From Streptomyces rubradiris (GTDB lineage Bacteria; Actinomycetota; Actinomycetes; Streptomycetales; Streptomycetaceae): 64,000 nucleotides of DNA. Every line of letters starts with the position of its first letter. The first letter of the stretch is position 1. A program made the translations under genes and the position numbers. The notes below the pieces were generated by a model, which ran no database searches, had not been told where the DNA came from, and was given only the letters and a program-made list of their open reading frames with translations. Where the stretch lies: positions 310,001 through 374,000 of the forward strand of contig NZ_BNEA01000015.1 in assembly GCF_016860525.1 (NCBI RefSeq). The letters run 5' to 3'. Positions 32,246 to 41,475 of this stretch are shown here, in pieces.

Positions 32246-33447
32246 GCCGGGGTCCTTTCGGTGGGCGTGCCCTCGCAGAGGGCCTTGTCGACGATGTCGA
32301 GGAAGTCCAGTTCGGCCCGGAGCGTGGCGGGCACCTCGTTCAGGGCGACGGCGACGGTGCGGCCGTTCGGCCCCACGGCGACCAGTGCCCGGTGGCCACC
32401 GGGCACGGTGCCGGCGTGGCCCCACCAGGTGGAGCCGCAGGTCAGCGGTGAGGAGATCAGGCCGAGCCCGTAGCGGGCGCCGGGCCACAGCCGGTCGGGG
32501 TCTGCGGCCACCGTGCGCCGCATCTCGGCGAGCTGGGGCGCGGGCAGCAGCCGGCCGGTGAAGAGCGCGGTGGCGAACCGGGTCAGGTCGGCCGGGGTGG
32601 AGACCAGGGCGCCGCCGACCCCGCCGAAGGTCGTGTTCCAGGCGGTGCCGTCCACGCGGCGGCCGTCGGCCGCGGTGAGGTAGCTGTGCGAGTGCGGGCC
32701 CCGGATGCGGGTGTCGTCGCCGGGCCAGTAGGTGTCGCGCAGGCCCAGCGGCGCGATGATCCGGCGGGTGATCTCCGTCTCCGGGCTGTGGCCGGTGACC
32801 TCGCGGATGATCAGCCCGGCGACGAGGTAGTTGGTGGTCGCGTAGTGCCAGGGCCGGTCCGGGGGCGGCAGCCGCAGGGCGCGCGAGATCAGCTCGCGCG
32901 GCTCGAAGTGGCGGTGGCGCATCCGCTCGGGGTGCTGCCACTCGGGTGCGTCGAGGTAGTCGGGCAGCCCGCTGGTGTGCCGCAGCAACTGGCGTACGGT
33001 GATCCGGCGGCCGTCGTAGTCGCCCGCGCGGATCAGGCCGGGCAGGTAGCGCTCGACGGGTGCGTCCAGGGAAAGCCGTCTCTCGGCGGCGAGTCGCAGC
33101 ACGGCGGTCGCGGTGAAGGTCTTGGTGACGCTGCCGGCGCGGAGCCGGTCGGTGGTGTTCATGGGGCGGCCGGTGCGCAGGTCGGCCGTGCCGTCGGTCA
33201 CCGTCCAGCGGGCGCAGGGCGCGGCCGGGCCGGGGTCGGTGACCAGGACGGCGGCGCCGGCGATCCGGTCGTGCGTCACCAGGTGGCGGACGGACCGGCT
33301 CAGCTCCGGGTGCGGGCCGCACTCGCGGGGCGCGTCCCGGGCCGGGTGGGCCACGGCGGCGGGGGCGGCGGTCAGCAGACAGGTCACGGCCAGGGCCACG
33401 AGGCCGGTGCGCCGGCGAACCACGCGGCGCGGTAAGGAAATCGCCAT
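32242..33447 (-). CDS. secreted serine hydrolase, DD-peptidase/class C beta-lactamase fold
   Basis: The 401-residue protein has a signal peptide (RRRTGLVALAVTCLLTAAPAAVA) and the penicillin-binding fold. SxxK is AGSVTKTFTA (about residue 107) and HAGTVPGG is the third motif (HxG). The second motif, normally YxN as in the R61 DD-carboxypeptidase (YSN), reads YATTNY, so asparagine is replaced or shifted. Family members trim peptidoglycan stem peptides or hydrolyse esters. The following S33 peptidase gene overlaps it. No clear ribosome binding site precedes ATG 33447. Confidence 0.82.
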   Translation of the reverse strand: MAISLPRRVVRRRTGLVALAVTCLLTAAPAAVAHPARDAPRECGPHPELSRSVRHLVTHDRIAGAAVLVTDPGPAAPCARWTVTDGTADLRTGRPMNTTDRLRAGSVTKTFTATAVLRLAAERRLSLDAPVERYLPGLIRAGDYDGRRITVRQLLRHTSGLPDYLDAPEWQHPERMRHRHFEPRELISRALRLPPPDRPWHYATTNYLVAGLIIREVTGHSPETEITRRIIAPLGLRDTYWPGDDTRIRGPHSHSYLTAADGRRVDGTAWNTTFGGVGGALVSTPADLTRFATALFTGRLLPAPQLAEMRRTVAADPDRLWPGARYGLGLISSPLTCGSTWWGHAGTVPGGHRALVAVGPNGRTVAVALNEVPATLRAELDFLDIVDKALCEGTPTERTPA

Positions 33448-33741
33448 GTGACAGCACGCTAGGCAAGGCCCGCCGCGTCCTCATTCCGGCAGGCAGGCGG
33501 ATTCGCCGGGGGGCCGCCCCCCGTACGGGACCGGAGGACAACCCCCGGTCCGTCCGGGTTGTGCCGGGCGTACCGGGGTGCACGCCGGGCCTCGGACAGC
33601 AATGCGAAGGGTGAACCGTGACCGTTGCCCCGCCTTCCGTGGCGGGCGGCTGGCAGTCTGCGGGGGACGATCCGGCCCGCGGTCCGACGGGGCCGGGCAG
33701 CGGCACGGACCCGTTCGGTGCCGCAGGGGGCAGGAGTAACG

Positions 33742-34515
33742 GTGGAGGAAGTCGTGGGCGGTGCCGCCTCCGGCCCGGTCCCGGAGCGGGGGCGCCGAGG
33801 GGTGCCGCGGCACGTGGCCTGCGTGATGGACGGCAACGGCCGCTGGGCGGCACGGCGGTCGCTGCCCCGTACGTCGGGCCACCGGGCGGCCGAGACGACG
33901 GTGATCGACGTCATCGAGGCGGCCCGGTCGGCCGGGGTGGAGTGGCTGAGCCTGTACGCGTTCTCCACGGAGAACTGGCAACGGCCCGGCACCGAGATCG
34001 ACTTCCTGATGCGGCTGGTCCGCCGCGTGGTGCGCAAGCACGCCCCGTTGCTGCACGCGCGCGGTATCCGCTGCCGGTTCCTCGGCGTGACCGATCCCCG
34101 CATCCCGCCGCCGCTGGCCCGGGACTTCGCCGATCTGACCACCCTGACCGCCGGGAACCGGGGCATGACGCTGACCGTGGCGTTCGATCACGGCGGGCGC
34201 CGGGACATCGTGGCTGCGGCACGGTCGCTGATCCGCAGCGGGGTGCCGGCCGAGGCCGTGGACGAGCGGTGCTTCGCCGCGCACCTGCCCTTCCCCGACA
34301 CCCCTGACGTGGACCTCGTCATCCGGACCTCCGGGGAGCAGCGCATCTCCAACTTCATGCTCTGGCAGGTCGCGTACGCGGAGCTGATCTTCTCCCCGGT
34401 CCTGTGGCCCGACTTCCGCGCACCGCACTTCCTGGAGTGCCTGCACACCTATCAGCGGCGCGAGCGCCGTTTCGGCGGCGTACGGCCGAACGAGAACGGA
34501 GAACGACGACCGTGA
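33742..34515 (+). CDS. uppS: cis-prenyltransferase (isoprenyl/undecaprenyl diphosphate synthase family)
   Basis: The 257-residue enzyme keeps all UppS landmarks. HVACVMDGNGRWAARR holds the catalytic aspartate (D30), SLYAFSTENWQRP the substrate loop, and DLVIRTSGEQRISNFMLWQ the C-terminal motif (about residues 205-223). UPP synthases extend farnesyl diphosphate with cis isoprene units for lipid carriers. The GTG start at 33742 follows CAGGAG. Its stop overlaps the start of a DUF2236/EF-hand gene (GTGA), so both are translationally coupled, unlike the housekeeping uppS. The chain length of the product cannot be told; a secondary-metabolism role is possible. Confidence 0.87.
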   Translation: MEEVVGGAASGPVPERGRRGVPRHVACVMDGNGRWAARRSLPRTSGHRAAETTVIDVIEAARSAGVEWLSLYAFSTENWQRPGTEIDFLMRLVRRVVRKHAPLLHARGIRCRFLGVTDPRIPPPLARDFADLTTLTAGNRGMTLTVAFDHGGRRDIVAAARSLIRSGVPAEAVDERCFAAHLPFPDTPDVDLVIRTSGEQRISNFMLWQVAYAELIFSPVLWPDFRAPHFLECLHTYQRRERRFGGVRPNENGERRP

Positions 34516-35972
34516 CCGAGACGGGCGCCGACGAGCCCCAGCACACCACCGGCGCCGAGCAACTCTTCGGCCTGGGCAGCCGGTTCCGCGGCTTCTTCAA
34601 CGATCCCCGCTGGGCCCTGGCCATCATCCGGGCGACCGTACTGGAGGCGGCGCACCCGCAGATCGGCGCGGCCCTCGCCGACAACTCGACCTTCGTGACC
34701 CACCCGTGGCGACGGCTGCGCAACACCGTCACTAGCCTGCAACGCATGTCCGGTCCCGACGCGGAGGCGCGGCAGAAGGAGGCGGCACGGCTCAACCGGC
34801 TGCACGCCCGGATCAGCGGCGCCGACGCCCGCGAGCGGCCCTACGACGCGATGGACCCGGCGGTGCGCGCCTGGGTGGTGGCCACCCTCTTCGAGAGCAG
34901 CGTCGCGATGTGCCGGTTCAGCGGGCAGCCGCTGGAACAGGACGCCATCGAGGAGCTGTACGGCGAATTCCGGGGCTATCTGGCCGCCTTGGACGGTGAC
35001 GCCCGGCATCTCCCGCCCACGGTCCACGAGTTCTGGCCGTACTACGAGCGGGTGGTGGAGGAGGAGCTGGAGCACACGGAGGCGATGCGGATCATCCTCT
35101 ACCGGCTCTTCGACCATCTGCCCGCACCGCCGCTGCTGCACGGTCTGCCCACCCTCTGGGCGGCCGGCCGGGCGCTCGTCGGACCGGTCATCGGCGTGCT
35201 CACGGTGGCATCCCTCCCGGAGCCGTTCCGCCGCCGGGCGGGACTGCCCGAACTGCCCGGTGCACAGACGCTGATGCAGAGCGCCTATCTGGGCGCGGGT
35301 CTCGCCCGGTTCCTCCCGGAGGGCTGGCTGCGCACCGAGACCGTGCTGGACCTGCTCGCCCTCTCCCCCGACAGCGACGACCCCCGGGCCCGGACGTTGC
35401 GGGCACTGCGGGACCGGATGCGGCGGGCCGGGGCCCTGGTCCGGCTGATCACCCCGCTGCCGCCGGAGCCGGACCCCGGCACGGACACCGGTCTTCGGCG
35501 CGGCGCGGAGGAGTTCTTCGCCGCGGTGCTGGACCAGACCGGGGACGGCTATGTGGACTGGCCGGACCTCGCCGCGATGGCCCGGGAACTCGCCGGCCGC
35601 CTCGACCTGGACGAGCCGGCGGAGACCCGGCTGTACGACGCCTTCGCCGACTGGTGGCGGGAGTTGCAGACGGCTCTGGACACCGACGGCGACGGCCGCG
35701 TCAGCTGTCGGGAGTACACCGAGGCCGTGCCGGCGCTCGCCGGTCCCGCCCTGATCCGGGTCGCCGAGGTCCTCTTCGACGTCACCGACGCCAACGGCGA
35801 CCAGCGCATCGACGCGGCCGAGTACCGGGCGCTGTTCCGCCGGGGCTTCCACCGCGACCTGACCGGCGGCGACGACACCTACCCGCGCGGCGCGTTCGTC
35901 CGGGACTTCGTGTCCTTCATGTCGGGCCGGGCCCGCTCGACCCCGTACGACCCGCTGCTCGCGGACGCCTGA
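34512..35972 (+). CDS. DUF2236 (MpaB/Lcp-like oxygenase) protein fused to EF-hands
   Basis: Residues 1-290 of this 486-residue protein match the DUF2236/MpaB group: WALAIIRATVLEAAHPQIGAALADNS, WRRLRNTVTSLQRM, and VATLFESSVAMCRFSG. The group includes the heme rubber oxygenase Lcp and fungal MpaB. Residues 330-450 hold three EF-hand-type loops, DQTGDGYVDWPD, DTDGDGRVSCREY and DANGDQRIDAAEY, with standard acidic spacing. There is no signal peptide. Translation is coupled to the cis-prenyltransferase in front. A polyprenyl substrate is a tempting inference: Lcp cleaves cis-polyisoprene. The fusion of calcium-binding hands to DUF2236 is unusual in my knowledge. Confidence 0.78.
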   Translation: MTETGADEPQHTTGAEQLFGLGSRFRGFFNDPRWALAIIRATVLEAAHPQIGAALADNSTFVTHPWRRLRNTVTSLQRMSGPDAEARQKEAARLNRLHARISGADARERPYDAMDPAVRAWVVATLFESSVAMCRFSGQPLEQDAIEELYGEFRGYLAALDGDARHLPPTVHEFWPYYERVVEEELEHTEAMRIILYRLFDHLPAPPLLHGLPTLWAAGRALVGPVIGVLTVASLPEPFRRRAGLPELPGAQTLMQSAYLGAGLARFLPEGWLRTETVLDLLALSPDSDDPRARTLRALRDRMRRAGALVRLITPLPPEPDPGTDTGLRRGAEEFFAAVLDQTGDGYVDWPDLAAMARELAGRLDLDEPAETRLYDAFADWWRELQTALDTDGDGRVSCREYTEAVPALAGPALIRVAEVLFDVTDANGDQRIDAAEYRALFRRGFHRDLTGGDDTYPRGAFVRDFVSFMSGRARSTPYDPLLADA

Positions 35973-36013
35973 CCCGGCGGCCCCGGACGGGGGGCCGACC
36001 GGGCGGCGCCGGG

Positions 36014-36886
36014 TCAGCCGAGGCCGAGGACGCCCAGGGTGTGCTCGGCCATGCGCCGTTCGCCCAGGGCGTTGGGGTGGACGGGGACGACGCTCCGCCC
36101 GAACAACAGCGGCTCGATCCACCGGGTGCCCGCGGGCCGGCAGGCGTCGTGCCCGGCGGATGCCTCGGCGAAGTCCACGTACACGGCCCCGGTCTCCTCG
36201 GCGGCGCGCCGCACCACGGCGTTGAGGTGGGCCTGGAGGGAGTGCAGGTAGGGCACGTCACCGGCGGCGAGGGGCAGCTTGACGAAGCAGGACGGGTCGG
36301 CCTTGGCGGGTGTGATCCACGGGTAACCGAGCACGGCCACCTTGGCGTGCGGCGCCTTGGCCCGGACGGCGCGGAGCGCGGCCTTCAGCGCCGGGTAGGT
36401 GCCGGCGTCGATCTGGTCGTCGAAGGACGTGCCGTACTTGTCCTTGCACGGGCTGCCCTGGCCGCCGCTGAGGATGCCGGCGGTGCCGCAGGCGGTCACG
36501 GCGTTGATGAAGGTGCCGTTGTCGTTGCCGCCGATGGTGAGCGTCACCAGGTCGGTGTCGGCGGTGACCGCGTCGGCCTGCGGAGCGACGCCTGGGTACT
36601 GGGACTCGGTGAAGTGCTTGGTCTGGGCGGCGCCGCAGGTGACGTCCGTCAGCCGGGCGCCGGTGCGGTCGGCGATGACGTGGGGGTAGTTCGCGGTGGA
36701 CCGCAGACAGAGCGGGCTGGTGAGGTCCACGGGCAGCACACCGGACGCGGCGCTGTAGCTGTCGCCGAGGGCCGCGTAGTCGAGGGGCGTGGCGGCCTGG
36801 GCGGGGGCCGTGCCGAGACCGAGGGCCAGGGTGCCGAGGGCCGCGGACGCCGCGGTGAGGACACGGCGCAAGCTTGGCAGGGGCAT
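36014..36886 (-). CDS. secreted SGNH/GDSL esterase-lipase
   Basis: The 290-residue protein has a signal peptide (LRRVLTAASAALGTLALGLG, cut after AQA) and an SGNH hydrolase domain. The nucleophile serine is in YAALGDSYSAASG (about residue 44), TIGGNDNGTF holds the oxyanion asparagine, and the C-terminal VVPVHPNALGERRMAEH has the catalytic histidine. Cysteines C60, C84, C132, C146 fit the disulfides of Streptomyces lipases such as that of S. rimosus. It hydrolyses short or medium acyl esters outside the cell. AAGGGAGAA precedes the ATG, and a dyad lies upstream. Confidence 0.87.
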   Translation of the reverse strand: MPLPSLRRVLTAASAALGTLALGLGTAPAQAATPLDYAALGDSYSAASGVLPVDLTSPLCLRSTANYPHVIADRTGARLTDVTCGAAQTKHFTESQYPGVAPQADAVTADTDLVTLTIGGNDNGTFINAVTACGTAGILSGGQGSPCKDKYGTSFDDQIDAGTYPALKAALRAVRAKAPHAKVAVLGYPWITPAKADPSCFVKLPLAAGDVPYLHSLQAHLNAVVRRAAEETGAVYVDFAEASAGHDACRPAGTRWIEPLLFGRSVVPVHPNALGERRMAEHTLGVLGLG

Positions 36887-36954
36887 GACATTCTCCCTTC
36901 CGGGGAGGTCGCGGGACGCACGGGCATGCCGGTGCCACGGGCACGCCGGGAGGG

Positions 36955-36983
36955 ATTACCGAGGAGTTCTACCGATAGGTAAT
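36955..36983. promoter_or_regulatory. dyad in the esterase upstream region
   Basis: ATTACC (36955-36960) and GGTAAT (36978-36983) are inverted arms 17 bases apart, with ACCGATAGGT between. They lie 70 bases before the esterase ATG in an AT-richer stretch (36950-37110). Probably an operator or promoter region; the protein that binds is unknown. Confidence 0.4.
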
Positions 36984-37178
36984 GTGAGGCTGCCGCAACA
37001 AGAAATCAACATTGCGGACCGAACTTTTGAAACACGGACGATCCGCGTCCGGTTACGGCCACCGCCGACCAGGTACCGATCATCCCGTTACGCGAATTTT
37101 TTACCGCGCGGGATGCGATTTCCGCCGCGTTCGGGGCACCCGGCGAGCAGGAGCACCACTACCCGCTGGAGGCACGCC

Positions 37179-37334
37179 ATGATCGCCCTCGGCATCATCC
37201 TGCTCATCATCGGCTTCGTCACGGGCATCTCGATCCTGTGGACTATCGGCATCATCCTGCTGGTGGTGGGAGCCATCCTGTGGATCATGGGGTCCATGGG
37301 CCACGCGGTCGCCGGCCGTCGTCACTTCTGGTGA
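37179..37334 (+). CDS. DUF6131 small membrane protein
   Basis: The 51-residue peptide is almost wholly membrane-embedded: IALGIILLIIGFVTGI and IIGIILLVVG-like second helix ILWTIGIILLVVGAILWIMG, followed by a short basic tail GRRHFW. The pattern is that of DUF6131, a widespread actinobacterial small hydrophobic protein of unknown function. GGAGG lies eight bases before the ATG. A strong bidirectional terminator follows. Confidence 0.82.
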   Translation: MIALGIILLIIGFVTGISILWTIGIILLVVGAILWIMGSMGHAVAGRRHFW

Positions 37335-37356
37335 CCGCGGTCCGAGGCGGCCGCCT

Positions 37357-37397
37357 CACTCCGGTGCCCCCGCTCCCTGGGCGGGGGCACCGGAGTG
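37357..37397. terminator. bidirectional hairpin terminator
   Basis: A perfect 17-bp stem (CACTCCGGTGCCCCCGC at 37357-37373 and its complement at 37381-37397) with a seven-base loop separates the convergent DUF6131 and M4 peptidase genes. It can stop both transcripts. Confidence 0.85.
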
Positions 37398-37404
37398 CGA
37401 GCGG

Positions 37405-40260
37405 TCAGGCGCAGGTGCCGCTGGGGCGGGCCCGGGTCACCACCTCGCCGGTGCCGGTGGTCGCGTCCAGCCAGACCACCCGGGTGCCGTCGGCCGCCGC
37501 GGCGGAGAGCTGCTCGCCCCGGTTGCACGAGACCCGGGCGCGGCGGGTGCCGTCGCCCGCGCGCTCCGGGGTGAACTGCCAGAGCTTGGGCAAGGCCGCG
37601 TTGGAGAGCTCCCCCCCAGGCGTGCGGGCCACCATCGTCACCGCGTCCGCGCCGGCCGTCACCTCGGAGACGTTCAGGGCGCCGGGGCCGGTCTCCGGGC
37701 TGAGGTCGGTGACGTCCGAGCCGTCGAGTGCGGCGCGGCGCAGGGTGGTGGTGCCGTTCTGGCCGACGGCGTCGAGCAGCCAGTAGACGTGCTGGGCGGT
37801 GAGGGCCGTCGGGCCCAGCGAGACCTCCGGCCCCGCCTTCTGGAGCACCGTCTCGGCGCCGGTGGCCACGTCGATCAGCCGGGTGGTGGACTCGTACACG
37901 GCGCGGACGCGTCGGCGGTCCTGGTAGACGATCCTGCCGTGGCTGACGGCCGGGGAGGTCGCCCGGTGATAGGTGCCGCCGCCGATGGTGACGAGGTTCG
38001 CCGGGTCCTTCAGGCTCAGGTAGGCCACGCCGGCCCGGCCGCCGTGGTTGTAGTAGGCGAAGGTCACGGTGTCGCCGTCGACGCCGAGGGCCGTGCCGGT
38101 GCCCCGGCCGTGCCACAGGGTGCGCACCGGTCCGCCCGCGAGGGGCCGGGCGAGGATGTCCACGCCGGTGGGCCCGTGGGCCTGCCAGACCACCGTCGTG
38201 CCGTCGGTGGCCGGATTGACGTGGTAGCGGCCGTCGTTGGGGCTCATCAGCTTGAGCTGTCCCTTGCCGTCGGTGCGGCCGGCCCACACCGAGTACGGTT
38301 CCGAGCCGGACTCGTTTGACCGGGCGGCGGCCCACCAGCCGCCGCCCGCGCCGAGGTGGGAGTCGTAGGTGTTGACGCGGGTGAGCAGCACGTCGGAGTC
38401 GATGCCGAGGGCCTTCTCCCAGTGCGGGACGATGCCGTGCGCGGTGAACGCCTTCCGGACGGCCGTGAGGACGCGCCCGCCGGCCCCCAGCTGCTTGGCG
38501 GCGGCGAGGACCGCGTCCCGCCCCCGGGTGAAGCCGTCGAGCGGGGTGAGGTACTCGGTGAGCGCCTTGTAGACGACCGCGTCGGCGAGCTCGGGGCCGA
38601 TCTCCTCGCGGATGTCCCAGAGCGCGCCGGCGAAGACGGTGGAGTTCAGGTGCACGCCGCCGTTGTCGGTGCCGAAGCCGACGCCGAGGAAGGAACCGGC
38701 CGTCGTACGCCCGTCGTTGAGGTCGCGGAAGGCGCAGTCGCGCGGGCCCTTGGTGCGGCACAGGGTCTCGCCCACGAGCCCGGAGCCGGGGTCGTCCATG
38801 GGCAGCCCGCGGGCGTCGGCCTCGATGGCGTTGCCGAAGTAGTCGGCGATGGCCTCGTTCATGGCGCCGGACTGGCCCGCGTACACCAGATCGGCGGAGG
38901 CCGAGACGACCGCGTGGGTCATCTCGTGCCCGACCACGTCCAGGGCGGCGGAAAGCGGCCGGTACTCGTCGTCGCCGGAGCCGTAGACCATCTTCCGGCC
39001 GTCCCAGAAGGCGTTGACGTACGGCTGCCCGTAATCGGTGGCGCCGACCACGGAGTCGACGGTCATGCCGTGCCCGTCCAGGCTGTCCCGGCCGAACTTG
39101 GCGCGGTAGTAGTCGTAGACCTGGCCGGCGGCCCAGTGGGCGTCGACCGCGCCTGATCGGGTGGCCTCGCTGCCGAACTCCGGTGTCGGTGAGGCGACTT
39201 CGCGCAGGTCGTCGGGCCAGGCGCCGGACAGGTCGCTCGCCCAGTGGCCGCCCGCGTCCCAGGTGGCGAGCACGTGCCCGGCGTCGTCCTGGATGCGGGT
39301 GCGGTCGCGCAGCACGTAGGCGTCGCGGGTGTCGTCGTGGGTGACGGCGAGCGGGACGGTGGTGCCGTCCAGCCGGACGCCGCTGCCGGCGGTGCCGTCG
39401 GGTGCTGGTGCACCGGTGAGGGCGGCCGGGGCCGCGTGCCCCGGGGCCGTGGCGGGCGCGGCGAAGGTGCGGATACCGCTGTACTGGAGGACGGGATAGC
39501 CGGCCCGGGCGTCGATGTACACCTCGCGCAGCACCGGTTCGCCCCCGGCCGGGCCGGTGCCGCGCACGGTGATGTGCCGGGTCAGGACGCCGGTGCCGTT
39601 GGGTATGACGACCAGCCCGTGGGCGGTTCCGGTGAGCGCGGTGTCCGCGTCCTCGCCGTCGGGGCCCGCGGTGAAGTCCCGGGCGGCGAGGTCGCGTCGT
39701 ACGGCGTCGACCGCCCGCTCCACGGCGAGGGTGTCGTCGATGCCGGCGGTCGTGCCGGTGCGCAGCCCGGTGAAGTACCGGCCGGAGGTGCCGGTGACGA
39801 TCCGGTGGCCGTCGTGCCGTTCCATGCGGACGAGGTACTGCCCGCCCAGCACCGGGACGCCGTGGTGGGTCTGCTGGAGGCGTACGGTCTCCCGGCCGCC
39901 GGAGGTGAGGGTGCCGGCGGGCCTGAGGTCGCGTCCGGGGTCGGCGATCCGGTAGCGGTCCTTGCGGGCGGCGAGGTGGGCGCGGGCGGCGTCCGCCGCC
40001 GTGCGGGCCGCCGGTGCCTGTTCCCGGATGCCGTCCACCAGCGCGGGCGGCGCCGGGTCGGCCCCGGGCCCGGGCGTCGCGGAACCCCCTTCCGAAGCCG
40101 TCGCGCGTGCCGTGGCCGTCGCGGCTGCCGCCGGTGCGGCGGTGGCCGCCGAGACGACGAGCGCGGCGGCGCCCACGAGCGCCGCCGCACCGGATATGCC
40201 GTTCAGCCGGGTTCCCGGTCCTGTCACCGGTCGCCCGGCGCGTGTTCTGGAATGACGCAC
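37405..40260 (-). CDS. secreted M4 (thermolysin-like) metallopeptidase
   Basis: The 951-residue preproprotein starts with a signal peptide (NGISGAAALVGAAALVVSA). An FTP propeptide domain with VPVLGGQYLVRME follows (about 100-240). The peptidase domain has HEMTH at residues 445-449 and the third zinc ligand in SGAMNEAIADYFGN; the histidine that stabilises the transition state is in DNGGVHLNSTVFAGALW. A C-terminal third (about 640-951) looks like a beta-propeller of repeats such as YHVNPATDGTTVVWQAHGP. The length is almost double that of thermolysin. GTG 40260 is preceded by GGGGAG. It should digest extracellular protein. Confidence 0.9.
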   Translation of the reverse strand: MRHSRTRAGRPVTGPGTRLNGISGAAALVGAAALVVSAATAAPAAAATATARATASEGGSATPGPGADPAPPALVDGIREQAPAARTAADAARAHLAARKDRYRIADPGRDLRPAGTLTSGGRETVRLQQTHHGVPVLGGQYLVRMERHDGHRIVTGTSGRYFTGLRTGTTAGIDDTLAVERAVDAVRRDLAARDFTAGPDGEDADTALTGTAHGLVVIPNGTGVLTRHITVRGTGPAGGEPVLREVYIDARAGYPVLQYSGIRTFAAPATAPGHAAPAALTGAPAPDGTAGSGVRLDGTTVPLAVTHDDTRDAYVLRDRTRIQDDAGHVLATWDAGGHWASDLSGAWPDDLREVASPTPEFGSEATRSGAVDAHWAAGQVYDYYRAKFGRDSLDGHGMTVDSVVGATDYGQPYVNAFWDGRKMVYGSGDDEYRPLSAALDVVGHEMTHAVVSASADLVYAGQSGAMNEAIADYFGNAIEADARGLPMDDPGSGLVGETLCRTKGPRDCAFRDLNDGRTTAGSFLGVGFGTDNGGVHLNSTVFAGALWDIREEIGPELADAVVYKALTEYLTPLDGFTRGRDAVLAAAKQLGAGGRVLTAVRKAFTAHGIVPHWEKALGIDSDVLLTRVNTYDSHLGAGGGWWAAARSNESGSEPYSVWAGRTDGKGQLKLMSPNDGRYHVNPATDGTTVVWQAHGPTGVDILARPLAGGPVRTLWHGRGTGTALGVDGDTVTFAYYNHGGRAGVAYLSLKDPANLVTIGGGTYHRATSPAVSHGRIVYQDRRRVRAVYESTTRLIDVATGAETVLQKAGPEVSLGPTALTAQHVYWLLDAVGQNGTTTLRRAALDGSDVTDLSPETGPGALNVSEVTAGADAVTMVARTPGGELSNAALPKLWQFTPERAGDGTRRARVSCNRGEQLSAAAADGTRVVWLDATTGTGEVVTRARPSGTCA

Positions 40261-40528
40261 TGTCTCCCCAACCCCCCACATGCGTACGTCCGTCACCGGC
40301 GGCGGTCCGCCACCGGTGACGGCCATTGGACGCGGCGGTCCGCCCGCGCATCAACAGTCGTGACGCGACGACGGGTGATTTCCGGCCCCGGCCGGCGGCG
40401 ACTGTCGCCAAAACGCCTTGGAATTGTCCGTGATCCGTAACAGGCGGATCCCGTGATCTTCTCCGCCCGTCCTGCCAGGTGCACGGAGCTCGAACGGCAC
40501 GACGGACACACCAAGGGGTGGGGCGGAC

Positions 40529-41302
40529 ATGGCACGGCATGGCGGACGGGGTTGGTACGGCCGGGTGATCGCGGCGGCGGTCGGGGTGACGGCGGTGGCC
40601 GCCGTCACGTCGGTGTGGTCGGCGCAGGCCGGTCAGAGCGGCGGCGGGCCGGCCGCGCCGGGTGTCTCCGCCCGGCCCGCCGCGCCGAAGGCCACGCCCG
40701 TGTCCCCGTCGATAGTCCACGCCTCCGACGGGGGCGCGCACGCGGTCAACATCACCATCGACGACGGCCCGGACCCGGTCTGGACCCCGCGGGTGCTCGA
40801 ACTGCTGCGGGACAACGGCGTGAAGGCGACGTTCTGCATGGTCGGCCCGCAGGCCGAGGCCCACCCCGATCTGGTCCGGCAGGTGGTGGCCGCCGGTCAC
40901 CGGCTGTGCGACCACACGGTCTCGCACGACACCGGCATGGACCACGCGTCCGAGTCCTACCAGGCGCGGCAGATCCTCGACGCGGAGCGGCAGATCACCA
41001 AGGCGTCGGGCGGGGTGCGGCCGATGTACTACCGGGCCCCGGGCGGCGCCTTCACCCCCTACAGCCGGAAGCTGGCGGCCTCGCACGGGATGCGGCCCCT
41101 GGGCTGGAACGTCGACTCCAAGGACTTCGAGCGGCCGGGCAGCGAGGCGATCATCGCCACGGTCAAGCGCGAGCTGGCCAACGGCCCGACGATCCTCTTC
41201 CACGACGCGGGCGGTGACCGTTCGCAGACGGTGGCGGCGCTGCGCACCCTGCTGCCGTGGCTGAAGGAGCAGGGGTACTCCTTCGGTTTCCCGGTGCGCT
41301 GA
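40529..41302 (+). CDS. secreted polysaccharide deacetylase (NodB domain)
   Basis: The 257-residue protein has an N-terminal hydrophobic signal/anchor (VIAAAVGVTAVAAVTSVWS). The NodB catalytic motifs are VNITIDDGPDPVWTP (motif 1, catalytic Asp), CDHTVSHDTGM (motif 2, metal HxxxH-type histidines), YYRAPGGAFTP (motif 3), GWNVDSKDF (motif 4) and ILFHDAGGDRSQ (motif 5). Such carbohydrate esterase family 4 enzymes remove acetyl groups from chitin, peptidoglycan or xylan. It is divergent from the metallopeptidase. The ATG follows GGGGTGGGG. Confidence 0.88.
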   Translation: MARHGGRGWYGRVIAAAVGVTAVAAVTSVWSAQAGQSGGGPAAPGVSARPAAPKATPVSPSIVHASDGGAHAVNITIDDGPDPVWTPRVLELLRDNGVKATFCMVGPQAEAHPDLVRQVVAAGHRLCDHTVSHDTGMDHASESYQARQILDAERQITKASGGVRPMYYRAPGGAFTPYSRKLAASHGMRPLGWNVDSKDFERPGSEAIIATVKRELANGPTILFHDAGGDRSQTVAALRTLLPWLKEQGYSFGFPVR

Positions 41303-41436
41303 CGCGTCTTCCGGGCGCTTTGTCCGCTTGGGCGTTGCACGGTGTGCGTCGGCTGGTCACAGAGTGGTGGAGACCTCTTGTGGGCATGTGAACGCAGCCT
41401 TTAGCCTCCGAGGCGTTGTGCACAGCGAAACCAGCA

Positions 41437-41451
41437 TTGCGCATGTTGCAA
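41437..41451. promoter_or_regulatory. possible LacI-type operator of the ABC importer
   Basis: TTGC (41437-41440) and GCAA (41448-41451) are inverted arms around GCATGTT, 25 bases before the binding-protein ATG. Sugar ABC operons in Streptomyces are often under LacI control, but no lacI gene is adjacent. Confidence 0.3.
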
Positions 41452-41475
41452 CGCCTCATCGGAGGAGCACAGTCC

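Noticed and set aside
32246..33853. Long N-terminal extension of the S33 peptidase frame
   Set aside because: The extension is low-complexity, overlaps the serine hydrolase in another frame, and the signal peptide begins at ATG 32245, which overlaps the upstream stop.
37322..41203. A 1293-codon open frame on the minus strand
   Set aside because: It is a shadow in another frame of the M4 peptidase and deacetylase genes: Arg/Pro/His-rich translation, no domain, and it runs across a perfect terminator.
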